A DNA stretch of 21,474 nt from Patescibacteria group bacterium UBA5187 (lineage in GTDB: Bacteria > Patescibacteriota > Minisyncoccia > Phycocordibacterales > PALSA-1337). A program made the position numbers and the translations under genes. Below, in pieces: positions 1 through 7,823 of the stretch (positions within the stretch are counted from its first letter, which is position 1; every line of letters begins with the position of its first letter). The stretch lies in the NCBI GenBank assembly GCA_002413065.1, contig DHWH01000032.1:694-22167 (forward strand), in the 5' to 3' direction. The notes under the pieces were generated by a model that was given only the letters and a program-made list of their open reading frames with translations, had not been told where the DNA came from and searched no databases.

Positions 1-2
1 AG

Positions 3-998
3 GAACAATGGTTCGATCGCGCCCACAATAGTTATTTGGACTGGTTCATTGCGTCAGGCCTGATCGGATTGCTCATATACCTAGGATTTTATGTTTTATT
101 CCTTATATATGTCTGGAAATCCCAGTTGAATATAATTCAAAAGAGCATATTCACAGGACTTCTGGTCGCTCATGCTGTTCATGCATTATTCATCTTCGAT
201 ACATTAGCGGATTATATCTTTTTCTTTGCCATGCTCGGTTTCGTGAATCAGTTCAGTTTGAGACCGGTTCGTATTGCAGACCGCGTGATTCGCGTGGATG
301 TCATCAATAATATCCTTGCACCGGTCGTTATTTTACTGTGCGTTGGCGTTCTGTATGTATTCAATGTCCGGGTATTTCAAGCGAATATGCATATGACAAA
401 GGCTGTACGTTCATGCACTGGGTCTGATCTGGACGGCATGAGCTTTCAAAAAGCATTGGATATAAATACCCGAGTCGCAACTCAAATAATTCGCGAACAA
501 CTATTTTCCTGCGCTACGATTCTTATTGCGAATCCTCAAATATCCGCATTAACTAAAGTAACCTTTTTCAATTTGGTGCAAGCACAAACTGAAGCGCAAA
601 TCGCCATTACTCCTGCTGATGCTCGCATATATGCACTTGGCGGAGAGTTTTTAAACCAGATCGGCCGATACGCAAAAGCGGAAGATCTTCTTGTAAAAGC
701 CCATGAGCTTATGCCGGACAAAGAAACCATCAATTTTGAACTGGCTACCACTTATTTGTTTGAAAGAAAAATGGATCAGGCTTTGGTATTATTCAGGCGC
801 ACGTATGAATCGGTTCCGGAGTATGATAAAGCTAAATCTGCTTATGCATTGACCCTCATGCTTGCAGGTAAAGAAGCCCAAGCCCGTGCACTTGTGGGGA
901 CTACTTCAGCGATTCTCGATACTATGAATAGTCATATGGCCCCGGAACAGTACTTACAGGCAGTTACCCAGATTCAAAATCTCATAAAAAATCCTTAA
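3..998 (+). CDS. O-antigen ligase-type membrane protein with C-terminal TPRs (5' partial)
   Basis: The reading frame is open to the first base of the window, so the gene begins upstream; the TTG at 36 lies inside the protein and is not a credible start. The first codons read EQWFDRAHNSYLDW, which matches the conserved periplasmic loop near the C-terminus of the Wzy_C/O-antigen ligase family (WaaL-like), followed by several hydrophobic segments in the next ~100 residues. The last ~120 residues are helical, with TPR-like spacing (IYALGGEFLNQIGRYAKAED, then LATTYLFERKMDQALVLFRR, then a third unit). Family members join or polymerise lipid-linked polysaccharide outside the membrane, and fusion of this domain to TPRs is a known arrangement. 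This fits the GT4 and WbaP-type genes further along. The family is fairly sure; the exact substrate is unknown. Confidence 0.8.
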   Translation, partial: EQWFDRAHNSYLDWFIASGLIGLLIYLGFYVLFLIYVWKSQLNIIQKSIFTGLLVAHAVHALFIFDTLADYIFFFAMLGFVNQFSLRPVRIADRVIRVDVINNILAPVVILLCVGVLYVFNVRVFQANMHMTKAVRSCTGSDLDGMSFQKALDINTRVATQIIREQLFSCATILIANPQISALTKVTFFNLVQAQTEAQIAITPADARIYALGGEFLNQIGRYAKAEDLLVKAHELMPDKETINFELATTYLFERKMDQALVLFRRTYESVPEYDKAKSAYALTLMLAGKEAQARALVGTTSAILDTMNSHMAPEQYLQAVTQIQNLIKNP

Positions 999-1022
999 TC
1001 CAGTAGTTTCTCAGGTGTAAAA

Positions 1023-1031
1023 TGATATAAT
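1023..1031 (+). promoter_or_regulatory. Extended -10 promoter (TGATATAAT)
   Basis: A perfect TATAAT at 1026-1031 is preceded by TGA, giving an extended -10 element. No good -35 is seen at the usual distance (TAGTTT at 1004). Transcription would begin near 1038, about five bases before the ATG of the 55-aa ORF, so the mRNA would be nearly leaderless. Confidence 0.55.
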
Positions 1032-1042
1032 AATACTATTAT

Positions 1043-1210
1043 ATGGTTATTAATCCCTTTGATCGCAATTTCTTCAAATTCTTTATCGGTTTTATCTGCA
1101 TGCTCACGATGAGTTTTGCGGTTCTCTATGTAGTTGGACGTTATACGGATCCGAATAATAAACAAACGGCCAGCAAGCCGGCGGCCGCGAAGACGACTAT
1201 ACGCAAATAA
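1043..1210 (+). CDS. Small single-span membrane protein, 55 aa, function unknown
   Basis: An ATG-to-TAA ORF of 55 codons lies between the ligase-type gene and the lipase gene. The protein starts MVINPFDRNFFKFF, has one hydrophobic helix at about residues 13-31 (FIGFICMLTMSFAVLYVVG), and ends in a Lys/Ala/Thr-rich hydrophilic tail (SKPAAAKTTIRK). That is the layout of a single-pass membrane micro-protein with a short N-terminus and a basic tail. It has its own extended -10 promoter only five or so bases upstream of the predicted transcription start to ATG, which supports the ORF being real. No SD sequence is present. I do not recognise a family. Confidence rests on promoter position, membrane topology and clean boundaries; conservation in relatives has not been checked. 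Confidence 0.55.
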   Translation: MVINPFDRNFFKFFIGFICMLTMSFAVLYVVGRYTDPNNKQTASKPAAAKTTIRK

Positions 1211-1301
1211 TAAACGGTTCCGCTATGAGCCAAAAATATTTTATCCTTTTTTTATCAGGATTTTAACTTTATTTTATCTGGAATTTATCTCGCGCTGATA
1301 C

Positions 1302-1334
1302 GATAGTGTGCATTATTAAGTAACGCACACTATC
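1302..1334 (+). promoter_or_regulatory. 10-bp perfect inverted repeat ending at the lipase start codon
   Basis: GATAGTGTGC (1302-1311) and GCACACTATC (1325-1334) are exact inverted copies separated by 13 A/T-rich bases; the right arm ends on the base before the ATG at 1335. As DNA it could be a dimeric-repressor operator overlapping a -10-like CATTAT/TATTAA in the spacer. As RNA it would form a hairpin directly against the start codon. Either role is inference. Confidence 0.5.
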
Positions 1335-4148
1335 ATGCAGAGAATAAAATATATTATCATCGCGTGTCTTACCGCGATCATGGCTTGTTTTAGCATTGTA
1401 AACATTGCACACGCTGAATCTTCGGTGGGGACTCGCATAAAAGGGACTATTTTACAGGATACTCTGTGGACAAAAGAGGGTAGTCCTTATTTATTGACAG
1501 GGCAGATCAATGTGCCAGCCGGACTTACATTGTCCATTGGTCCCGGCGTCACTGTGAGACCGGATCCATCTGCAAAAACACAGCAGGGGATTGTGGTTGA
1601 CCACGGCACGCTTCTTATCACCGGTACGGCACAAGATCATGCAAGCATACAGGGTACCGGAAGTATTTTTATCTCAAATGGAACTACCAGTGTTTCGTAC
1701 GCGGACATGCAGGCGCAAGGAATAGATTTGCAGTTATATTTCTCCCATGCCACTGTCTCTACTTCAACATTTTCTCATTCAAGCGGAACAGCCTTATATG
1801 TATGGGGAAGCAGTCTCGATATTGTCGACAGCCGGATAGAAAATAATGACTATGCCGGAATAACTGTACTGGCGGATACTGCAACTGCGATATCATCGGT
1901 ATCAATACACAATTCCGTCATTGCCAATAATAAGACATATGGAATTTCTAACGATGGCTACAAGCCAATTCAAGCTCAGGGAAACTGGTGGGGAAGTGCT
2001 GATGGTCCGGTGAGAATAGGAGTGAATAGAATTTTTGGAAATATTCCGTACGAGCCATGGCTGACGACAGAACCGAAATTCGAAACGCCGGCTGTTGCGT
2101 GTTGTTCAAGCGTTTTATTCTTACCAGGATTGGAAGCTACACGGATGTATCGTCCTGAGTCCGGTTTAGCCGGATTGGGCACTACAAACAGGTTATGGGA
2201 ACCAAATCGAAATGCCGATGTTACAAAACTATATCTCGATTCAAACGGATCCAGTTCTGACTCGACGATATACTCGGGCAAGCCTATCGATACTGCGCTG
2301 GGCCTGGTGAATGTGTACGGGGTATTCATGAATTTTTTGGACGGTCTTTCGAAAAATGGAACCATCAATGAATGGCGTTCTTTCGGCTACGATTGGCGAA
2401 AACCGATTGCAGAAGTTGTAAATAGTGCGGAGAAAAAAGCAACGACCACCGAATCGTTGGTGAATGTAGTTGCTGATCTGGCTTCGCGTTCCAAAACCGG
2501 AAAAGTCAGTCTTGTTGCCCATAGCAATGGCGGTCTAGTTGCAAAATATTTAGTGAAAGTTTTGACAGATCTTCACAAAGAAAATCTTATTGACTCGATG
2601 ATCTCCGTAGCTGTTCCATATTTGGGAACACCTGAAGCCATACTCGGACTGCTTCACGGCGATCATCAGTCCATCGCGTATGGGCTTATAGAAACTCAGG
2701 CAGTTGCGCGGGGATTGGGGAAAAACATGGCGAGCGCGTACTCGCTCCTGCCATCGAAGGAGTATTTTTTGAAGATGGTAGCTCCGACTATAGCGTTCGC
2801 TTCTACCACAGTTGAAGGCATCAACAATGGATCATACCCACAAACTATTTATTCCCCGGAAACTCAAAATGAATTCATCATCGATTCGCACAATACGCGG
2901 CAAACTCCTGCGTTTAACGACACTGATCATGCGGAAAAGGGCAATCAGGCTCTCATGGCTGCCGCGGATGTTATCCATGGCATTCTGGACCCATTTTCGT
3001 GGCCGCTTTCCATCACCCGATGGGCAATACTTGGATGGAACAACGATACGACGAAAGGAATATTCTATAAAAATTCCGGAGCGTGCAAAGTTGATTTTCT
3101 AAAAAAGATTTGCAAAACATCGCTCGAACACGGGGCAACTACGACAATCATGGGAGATGGCACGGTCGTAGCTCCCAGTGCCGCGCATCAGGCTGGAACT
3201 CTGATGTCTGTTGATTTGAAACAGGTTTCTTCCGCAGAAGGAAGCCATATGAATCATATGAATATTCTCGAATCGTCCACGACTCAATCATTGATCACAA
3301 GTGCCATTACGCATGATCAAAAATCAAGTCCGTTTACCCTTCCGTCAGGAGTTGCGTGGGGTGAACCCGACTATAGTAAAGAGCCGGTTCAGCTTAAAAT
3401 CAGCACACATTCGCCGGTAGAACTGCATGTGTATGACAATAAAGGCAACCATACCGGTCCCGTAGCATTGCCCGCATCATTGAATGTTGAAGACGGTGCG
3501 TACATAGGAGCATACGAAACAAAAATTCCCGGCAGCGATTATAGCACATATGGTGCAAGTGAAGATGGGCAGGATACGTACGTCACTATCCGCTCCAATC
3601 CGGGTGATTCATTTTCAGTTTCGGTACAGGGAACAGGTATGGGTTTTGCCACATTGGATATAGAAAAATTTCAGGCCGGGAAAGCGCTGGGCAGCATCGA
3701 GTATTCGCTATTTCCGGTCACACCGCTTTCCGTAGCCGCAGTTGATATTTCTGCCGCATTGTCCGGCTCCGATATTCCTCTCTCCGTATCCGCATCATCG
3801 ACTCCTCAGCTTTCGGTGGATTATGACGGAGATGGAAGTGTTGACCAGGTATTGAATCAAAACCCGAGTGAATTGCCGAGTGAGTTCGTCGGAGCTGAAG
3901 TTACTCTGAAACTTATCAAGACATTGGCGGGATCGGACCCGCGCGGCAAACAGCTTGTCCAAAGAATGCAGCGCATACTTGATCTGGCCAAGAAGGGCAA
4001 ATTGAAACAGGCCGAAAAGAAAACAAAGCAATTGGTCGTGCACGTCGGACATATGAAGTTCAAGAGCATTTCAGCCGAAAATAAAAAGAAGATTCTTGAA
4101 ATGTTCGAGTCGATGATTTCCGAGACAGAGAAGCTGGAGGCGAAGTAG
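1335..4148 (+). CDS. Secreted beta-helix / LCAT-like lipase-acyltransferase, 937 aa
   Basis: Residues 1-27 form a signal peptide (basic start, hydrophobic core, likely cleavage after AHA). Residues ~50-235 look like a right-handed beta-helix with Asn/Gly turns and the recurrent GNWWGSADGP ending. Residues ~255-645 resemble the lecithin:cholesterol acyltransferase alpha/beta-hydrolase family: VLFLPGLEATR near the start, a nucleophile elbow AHSNGG with Ser397, the GDGTV motif with Asp608, and a candidate catalytic His638 or His641 (GSHMNHMN). A beta-rich region follows, then DYDGDGSVD (829-837), which fits a DxDxDG calcium-binding loop, and a Lys-rich helical tail. It probably acts on lipids or acyl esters at or outside the cell surface; the substrate is not shown. 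The start is chosen for the signal peptide. The gene ends at a bidirectional terminator. Confidence 0.8.
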   Translation: MQRIKYIIIACLTAIMACFSIVNIAHAESSVGTRIKGTILQDTLWTKEGSPYLLTGQINVPAGLTLSIGPGVTVRPDPSAKTQQGIVVDHGTLLITGTAQDHASIQGTGSIFISNGTTSVSYADMQAQGIDLQLYFSHATVSTSTFSHSSGTALYVWGSSLDIVDSRIENNDYAGITVLADTATAISSVSIHNSVIANNKTYGISNDGYKPIQAQGNWWGSADGPVRIGVNRIFGNIPYEPWLTTEPKFETPAVACCSSVLFLPGLEATRMYRPESGLAGLGTTNRLWEPNRNADVTKLYLDSNGSSSDSTIYSGKPIDTALGLVNVYGVFMNFLDGLSKNGTINEWRSFGYDWRKPIAEVVNSAEKKATTTESLVNVVADLASRSKTGKVSLVAHSNGGLVAKYLVKVLTDLHKENLIDSMISVAVPYLGTPEAILGLLHGDHQSIAYGLIETQAVARGLGKNMASAYSLLPSKEYFLKMVAPTIAFASTTVEGINNGSYPQTIYSPETQNEFIIDSHNTRQTPAFNDTDHAEKGNQALMAAADVIHGILDPFSWPLSITRWAILGWNNDTTKGIFYKNSGACKVDFLKKICKTSLEHGATTTIMGDGTVVAPSAAHQAGTLMSVDLKQVSSAEGSHMNHMNILESSTTQSLITSAITHDQKSSPFTLPSGVAWGEPDYSKEPVQLKISTHSPVELHVYDNKGNHTGPVALPASLNVEDGAYIGAYETKIPGSDYSTYGASEDGQDTYVTIRSNPGDSFSVSVQGTGMGFATLDIEKFQAGKALGSIEYSLFPVTPLSVAAVDISAALSGSDIPLSVSASSTPQLSVDYDGDGSVDQVLNQNPSELPSEFVGAEVTLKLIKTLAGSDPRGKQLVQRMQRILDLAKKGKLKQAEKKTKQLVVHVGHMKFKSISAENKKKILEMFESMISETEKLEAK

Positions 4149-4157
4149 TATTTAGTA

Positions 4158-4199
4158 AACAAAAACTGCACATGCAGTAGCGCATGTGCAGTTTTTGTT
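4158..4199. terminator. Bidirectional intrinsic terminator between lipase gene and rplL
   Basis: A perfect 18-bp stem (4158-4175 with 4182-4199, loop AGTAGC) carries an A-run on the left and a T-run on the right, so it works as a rho-independent terminator for both the + strand lipase gene and the - strand rplJ-rplL unit. Confidence 0.9.
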
Positions 4200-4211
4200 G
4201 TACTTATTGTA

Positions 4212-4598
4212 TTATTTCAACTCAACTTTGCCTCCAGCTGTCTCAATTGCTTTCTTGAGAGCATCGGCGTCTTCCTTCTTCACGCCATCCTTAAGGAGGG
4301 CAGGAGCAGTGTCAACGAGGTCCTTTGCTTCCTTGAGACCAAGGCCGAGGACTTCTTTGACGACTTTGATAACGGCGATCTTCTGGGCTCCGGCATCAGT
4401 GAGGTGTACGGCGAATGTACTCTTTTCCTCGGCTGCTGCGCCGGCGGCTGCAGGAGCTGCAACTGCAACTGCCTGTGCGGAAACTCCGAACTTCTTTTCG
4501 AGTAATTTGACGAGTTCGCTCAAATCGATGACTGACATCTTTTCAATGGTTTCAACGACTGATTTGAACTTTGCTGGGATTTCAACTGTATTTTCCAT
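4212..4598 (-). CDS. rplL: 50S ribosomal protein L7/L12
   Basis: The 128-aa product forms the flexible ribosomal stalk that recruits and stimulates GTPase factors (EF-Tu, EF-G, IF2). It has the standard layout: an N-terminal dimerisation helix pair (DLSELVKLLEKKFGV), a short Ala-rich hinge (AAPAAAGAAAEEK, ~48-60), and the C-terminal domain with KIAVIKVVKEVLGLGLKEAK and the VDTAP...K helix that contacts factors. Length is normal for the family. It lies 71 bp downstream of rplJ on the same strand and shares its leader and promoter; it ends just before the bidirectional terminator. There is no SD sequence: the start is preceded by an A/T-only stretch. Confidence 0.97.
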   Translation of the reverse strand: MENTVEIPAKFKSVVETIEKMSVIDLSELVKLLEKKFGVSAQAVAVAAPAAAGAAAEEKSTFAVHLTDAGAQKIAVIKVVKEVLGLGLKEAKDLVDTAPALLKDGVKKEDADALKKAIETAGGKVELK

Positions 4599-4669
4599 GT
4601 TTTTATAATTAATTAAACTAAAATTGAACTTGTAATAATTCTTTACTATAGCAATCCTTACTATTTATG

Positions 4670-5161
4670 TTATGCCTGAGGTTTCTTGCTGATCTGATCC
4701 AGTGCCATGACAAATCCCTGAATAGGGGAGTTGATGACATTGAGGAACATGCCGTGCAATGTTGGCAATGGAGGAATGGAGGCGATTGCGACCATTTCAT
4801 CTTTTACCATGTATTTGCTTTCAAATACGCCGCCGACGATAGTTACTTGGTCCTTGAATTTCTTTTGGAATTCATATACGCCACGAGCCGGCGCAACGAG
4901 ATCCGTTCCGTAAGCAAGGCCAATTTCACCAACAAGTGCGGGAATCATACCCTCGTATTTTTTTGATTCGAGAGCGCGTTCGGTAAGAGTCTTTTTTGCT
5001 ACGAAGAATCCTACGCCATTTTTCGTGAGTTCACGGCGCATGATCGTGGCATCTCCGACCTTGAGCCCATGGATATTGACGAAGACAAGCGTCTTGGCAT
5101 CACCCATGAGTTTCTCAAGCTTCTCAATGATTTCTTTCTTTTGTACTTTTGTACGTGCCAT
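4670..5161 (-). CDS. rplJ: 50S ribosomal protein L10
   Basis: The 163-aa product anchors L7/L12 dimers to the 23S stalk base. The start MARTKVQKKEIIEKLEKLM, the central KTLVFVNIHGLKVGDATIMR segment and the following MRRELTKNGVGFFVAKKTL region are typical of the L10 RNA-binding domain; the C-terminal ~30 residues (LNVINSPIQGFVMALDQISK) form the helix that holds L7/L12. It is the first gene of an rplJ-rplL unit without rplK or rplA beside it. An L10-leader-like structure lies upstream, implying autoregulation by the L10-L12 complex. The start follows A-rich sequence without an SD. Confidence 0.96.
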   Translation of the reverse strand: MARTKVQKKEIIEKLEKLMGDAKTLVFVNIHGLKVGDATIMRRELTKNGVGFFVAKKTLTERALESKKYEGMIPALVGEIGLAYGTDLVAPARGVYEFQKKFKDQVTIVGGVFESKYMVKDEMVAIASIPPLPTLHGMFLNVINSPIQGFVMALDQISKKPQA

Positions 5162-5305
5162 TTTTTTAATCTGAAATATAGAATAATCTGCTCGACCTTT
5201 ATATGGGGCGTGACGAAAGAGATAGGAATACCTCGGAAGGTCTTGTGCCGCCGCATTACTGGTAAGTCCCAGTAAAACAACGATTGCCTTCTGTCTTTAG
5301 CCTTA
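5162..5305 (-). promoter_or_regulatory. L10-type autoregulatory leader of rplJ-rplL
   Basis: On the minus strand the 5' UTR carries GACAGAAGG (5295-5287) and, about 45 nt further on, CCTTCCGAGG (5240-5231). These match the two halves of the known ribosomal protein L10 leader motif, where the AAGG/CCTT pairing closes an internal loop mimicking the L10 site on 23S. Binding of L10-L12 to such leaders represses translation or transcription of the operon. The match is by motif recognition; no covariance search was run. Confidence 0.7.
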
Positions 5306-5311
5306 GGGGTT

Positions 5312-5339
5312 ATATTACATTGTGCATGTGGAATTGCAA
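5312..5339 (-). promoter_or_regulatory. Promoter of rplJ-rplL
   Basis: On the minus strand, TTGCAA (5339-5334), a 16-nt spacer and TAATAT (5317-5312) lie just upstream of the L10 leader. Transcription would begin near 5305, giving a leader of about 145 nt that contains the whole L10-type structure. Confidence 0.7.
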
Positions 5340-5372
5340 GTAATAGATAGAACTTTCTTTATTGCCAGATTC

Positions 5373-5381
5373 TGTTAGAAT
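5373..5381 (+). promoter_or_regulatory. Extended -10 promoter (TGTTAGAAT) of the wHTH/NTase gene
   Basis: TG-N-TAGAAT lies 20 bases before the ATG at 5402; predicted transcription begins near 5388 and leaves a 5' UTR of ~14 nt (ACTTAACACCCAT type) without an SD sequence. Confidence 0.45.
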
Positions 5382-5401
5382 GACTTTCACTTAACACCCA
5401 T

Positions 5402-6028
5402 ATGGAAACCCTCACTGCATTATTCGGAAGCCCCGCGAAAGTCAAACTATTGAGACTTTTTCTTTTCAATGATTCGACGGTTTTTTTGATGAAAGAAATT
5501 ACGCTTCGTACCAAATGTTCTTCATCTGCGGCAAAAAAAGAACTCAACACGCTTGAAAAATCAGAGATGATCAAGAGGCGGCAGGTGTCAAAAGACATCC
5601 AGGTAAGCAAAGGCAAAAAAATGGTGACCAAGAAAATTCACGGGCAGGGATATATTCTCAATGATAAATTTCCATATCTCGATCCGCTGAAAAGTTTATT
5701 GACGATAACCAGTCTCAATGCGGACGAGTCGCTGGCCAAACGTTTTACCAATGCCGGCAAGATAAAATTATTCATTGCCTCGGGAGTTTTTATTCAGAAC
5801 TGGGATTCCCGCGTCGATCTGCTGATCGTCGGCGATGAGCTTAATCTTCTAAAAATAGAATCCGTCATTAAAATAATTGAATCCGAGATCGGAAAGGAGA
5901 TAGCCTATTCCGCTTTTGAAACACAGGATTTCGAATACAGACTCGGCATTCACGATCGGCTCGTAAGGGATATTCTCGACTATCCGCACGTTACTTTGCT
6001 CGACAGATTAGGCATTGAACCTCAGTAA
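5402..6028 (+). CDS. Winged-helix regulator with nucleotidyltransferase-like C-terminal domain, 208 aa
   Basis: The first ~75 residues look like a winged helix: METLTALFGSPAKVKLLRLF, then a helix-turn-helix (MKEITLRTKCSSSAAKKELN) and a basic wing (EMIKRRQVSKDIQVSKGKK). The second half resembles a minimal nucleotidyltransferase fold, with IKLFIASGVF followed by VDLLIVGDEL (Asp139), the strand that usually carries the metal-binding acidic residue. The usual GS and DxD signature is incomplete, so the domain may bind a nucleotide or serve as a sensor rather than catalyse. Such wHTH-NTase proteins are frequent in Parcubacteria-type genomes (recalled, not searched). It has its own promoter and is followed by the MscS-like gene, which has a separate one. 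Confidence 0.65.
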   Translation: METLTALFGSPAKVKLLRLFLFNDSTVFLMKEITLRTKCSSSAAKKELNTLEKSEMIKRRQVSKDIQVSKGKKMVTKKIHGQGYILNDKFPYLDPLKSLLTITSLNADESLAKRFTNAGKIKLFIASGVFIQNWDSRVDLLIVGDELNLLKIESVIKIIESEIGKEIAYSAFETQDFEYRLGIHDRLVRDILDYPHVTLLDRLGIEPQ

Positions 6029-6084
6029 CAGGCTGTTTCAACCTACTTCATATCCACACCCCTTAATTTTTCGCCTCCATTCAA

Positions 6085-6093
6085 TGGTATAAT
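6085..6093 (+). promoter_or_regulatory. Extended -10 promoter (TGGTATAAT) of the MscS-like gene
   Basis: A perfect TATAAT at 6088-6093 preceded by TGG forms an extended -10. No strong -35 is seen. Predicted transcription begins near 6100, giving a ~35-nt A/T-rich 5' UTR. Confidence 0.6.
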
Positions 6094-6135
6094 GAAGGCT
6101 TATTACAAGAAATAATTATTAGTTTAAATATCACT

Positions 6136-6819
6136 ATGATGATCGTTCAAAACTGGGGTGATGCTCTTACGCAATCGCTCCTCAACGTATGGTACGGTGT
6201 AGCAAGCTTTGTCCCGAATCTTATCCTCGCCATTATTATTTTCGCGATTGGCTGGATACTCGCCGCTCTTATCGAGAAGCTTGTTGAAAGTATTTTCAAA
6301 GCCTTGAAAATAGACGCAGCTTTGAAGAGTGCAGGTCTTGAGGATGTTGTGAAGCGTGCAGGGCACACTCTCAACTCCGGATTATTTGTCGGCGCTTTGG
6401 TCAAATGGTTTGTTATCGTAGTCTTCTTGATGGCAGCCTTTGATAGTCTCGGTTTGAACCAGGTCACCTCATTCCTCCGCGATATCGTAAATTATTTGCC
6501 TGAAGTTATCGTTGCTGTTCTTATTCTTATGGTTGCAGTTGTTGTTGCGAACGCTATGCAAAAGATCGTCGTTGCAAGTTCACGCGCAGCTCATCTCAAG
6601 TCAGCAGAACTTCTCGGAAGCATCACGAAATGGGTTATCTGGATTTTCGCAATCCTTACAGCCCTCTTCAATCTTGGCATTGCCCCAGCTCTTATCCAGA
6701 CTGTTGTTATGGCAGTATTCGCAGGTGCCGCTTTGGCCCTCGGATTGGCCTTCGGTCTTGGAGGTAAGAACGCCGCAGAGAAGATAATCGAAAAGACACT
6801 CCACAACGTATCGGAATAA
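6136..6819 (+). CDS. MscS-related membrane protein with TM-helix repeats, 227 aa
   Basis: The protein is highly hydrophobic, with about five membrane segments. It contains the TM_helix repeat found in mechanosensitive-channel relatives: LILAIIIFAIGWILAALIEK near the N-terminus, a second copy around residues 120-150 (YLPEVIVAVLILMVAVVVAN), and a C-terminal glycine/alanine-rich helix (AGAALALGLAFGLGGKNAAE) resembling the pore-lining TM3 of MscS. At 227 aa it lacks the large cytoplasmic beta domain of full MscS (E. coli MscS is 286 aa). It is likely a small channel or channel-like membrane protein; gating is inference. Start: two adjacent ATGs (6136, 6139), no SD. A strong terminator follows. 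Confidence 0.75.
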   Translation: MMIVQNWGDALTQSLLNVWYGVASFVPNLILAIIIFAIGWILAALIEKLVESIFKALKIDAALKSAGLEDVVKRAGHTLNSGLFVGALVKWFVIVVFLMAAFDSLGLNQVTSFLRDIVNYLPEVIVAVLILMVAVVVANAMQKIVVASSRAAHLKSAELLGSITKWVIWIFAILTALFNLGIAPALIQTVVMAVFAGAALALGLAFGLGGKNAAEKIIEKTLHNVSE

Positions 6820-6860
6820 TTCAGTACGCTGGACGCTGGTTCTACATTCTAAGTTAGAAC

Positions 6861-6892
6861 AAAAATGACTCCGTTAATGGAGTCTTTTTTGT
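6861..6892 (+). terminator. Intrinsic terminator of the MscS-like gene
   Basis: Stem GACTCC (6867-6872) / GGAGTC (6879-6884) with loop GTTAAT, flanked by an A-run and a T6 tract, 45 bp after the stop codon. It separates the gene from the rRNA unit. Confidence 0.88.
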
Positions 6893-6944
6893 ATCTGTTT
6901 GCCGGTTTATTAATCCACATGTTGTACACATATCCAATATGGTA

Positions 6945-6972
6945 TTGACATATATAGCGCCTCGTATATACT
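6945..6972 (+). promoter_or_regulatory. Promoter of the 23S-5S unit
   Basis: A consensus -35 TTGACA (6945-6950), 16-nt spacer and TATACT (6967-6972). This is the best promoter in the window and sits ~280 bp before mature 23S. Transcription would begin near 6979. With 16S absent upstream, 23S and 5S appear to be transcribed independently of the 16S seen at 20458. Confidence 0.8.
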
Positions 6973-7015
6973 GTCCCTACCTCGGAATGATTACAAAAAA
7001 TAACCTCATCCATAC

Positions 7016-7081
7016 GCGGCCATAGCCACACCCCGTAACTGGAGTGTGAGATGCGGCCGCTCAGTGAAGCGGTTTTTCTTT
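7016..7081 (+). promoter_or_regulatory. Attenuator-like pair of alternative hairpins in the 23S leader
   Basis: GCGGCC (7016-7021) pairs with GGCCGC (7055-7060), enclosing an inner CACAC/GTGTG stem. CCGCT (7057-7061) pairs with AGCGG (7068-7072) and is followed by TTTTTCTTT (7073-7081), which is an intrinsic terminator. The two stems share bases 7057-7060, so they exclude each other: the first would act as antiterminator. Alternatively the promoter and terminator bound a separate ~100-nt small RNA. Between 7082 and 7224 I see only a small TCGCT/AGCGA hairpin (7200-7217). Confidence 0.6.
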
Positions 7082-7783
7082 GTCTCATCGGGTTCCACTC
7101 AAAAAGAGGGACAAGATGCAGTACCGATTGAACGACAGAAATTTGACAATCACATATCTCAAATTAAGTAAGTTAAGCAAGTAATGTATAGAACCTCCTT
7201 CGCTTCTTGTAGAGCGATGAGAGGGGTAACGCACAGCGGTGTGCAGATTTCCTAATAGGAAATCAAGGGCGTATGGTGGATGCCTTGGCTTTGTGGAGGC
7301 GATGAAGGACGTGGCGTGGCGGCGATACGCTTCGGGGAGGTGCCGAGCAACCTTTGATCCGAAGATGTCCGAATGTGGAAACACACTATGAGTTACATCA
7401 TAGTATCCAGCACTTGTGCTGGAAGCGTACCCTGGGAAGTAAAACATTTCAGTACCAGGAGGAAAATAAACAAATATGTATTTCGTTAGTAGCGGCGAGC
7501 GAAAGCGAAAATAGTCTAAACTTAACCTAAATCGTACGGCGTGGACTTCGGTCCATTCCGTGTGATTTAGGTTGAGGGTTGCAAGATAGAAACGTGCTAT
7601 TTATAGCAGAGAAGTCACAAAATTTTTTATTAGCTTGATGAGCTGGAAAGCTCGACCCTAGCGGGTGATAGTCCCATGAGTTACAATAAAAAATCTTCTT
7701 TGTTTCTACTCTTAAGTACCCCGGGACACGAATAGCTCGGGGGAATCCGCCGGCACTAACCGGCAAGACTAAATACTCCAAAA

Positions 7784-7823
<40 letters not shown>

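Noticed and set aside
4186..4608. 140-codon + strand frame over rplL
   Set aside because: Antisense shadow of the L7/L12 gene; its Ala/Ser-rich composition mirrors rplL codon use.
7143..7148. Second TTGACA in the 23S leader as another rRNA promoter
   Set aside because: No credible -10 at 15-19 bp (TAAGTA/AAGTAA only).
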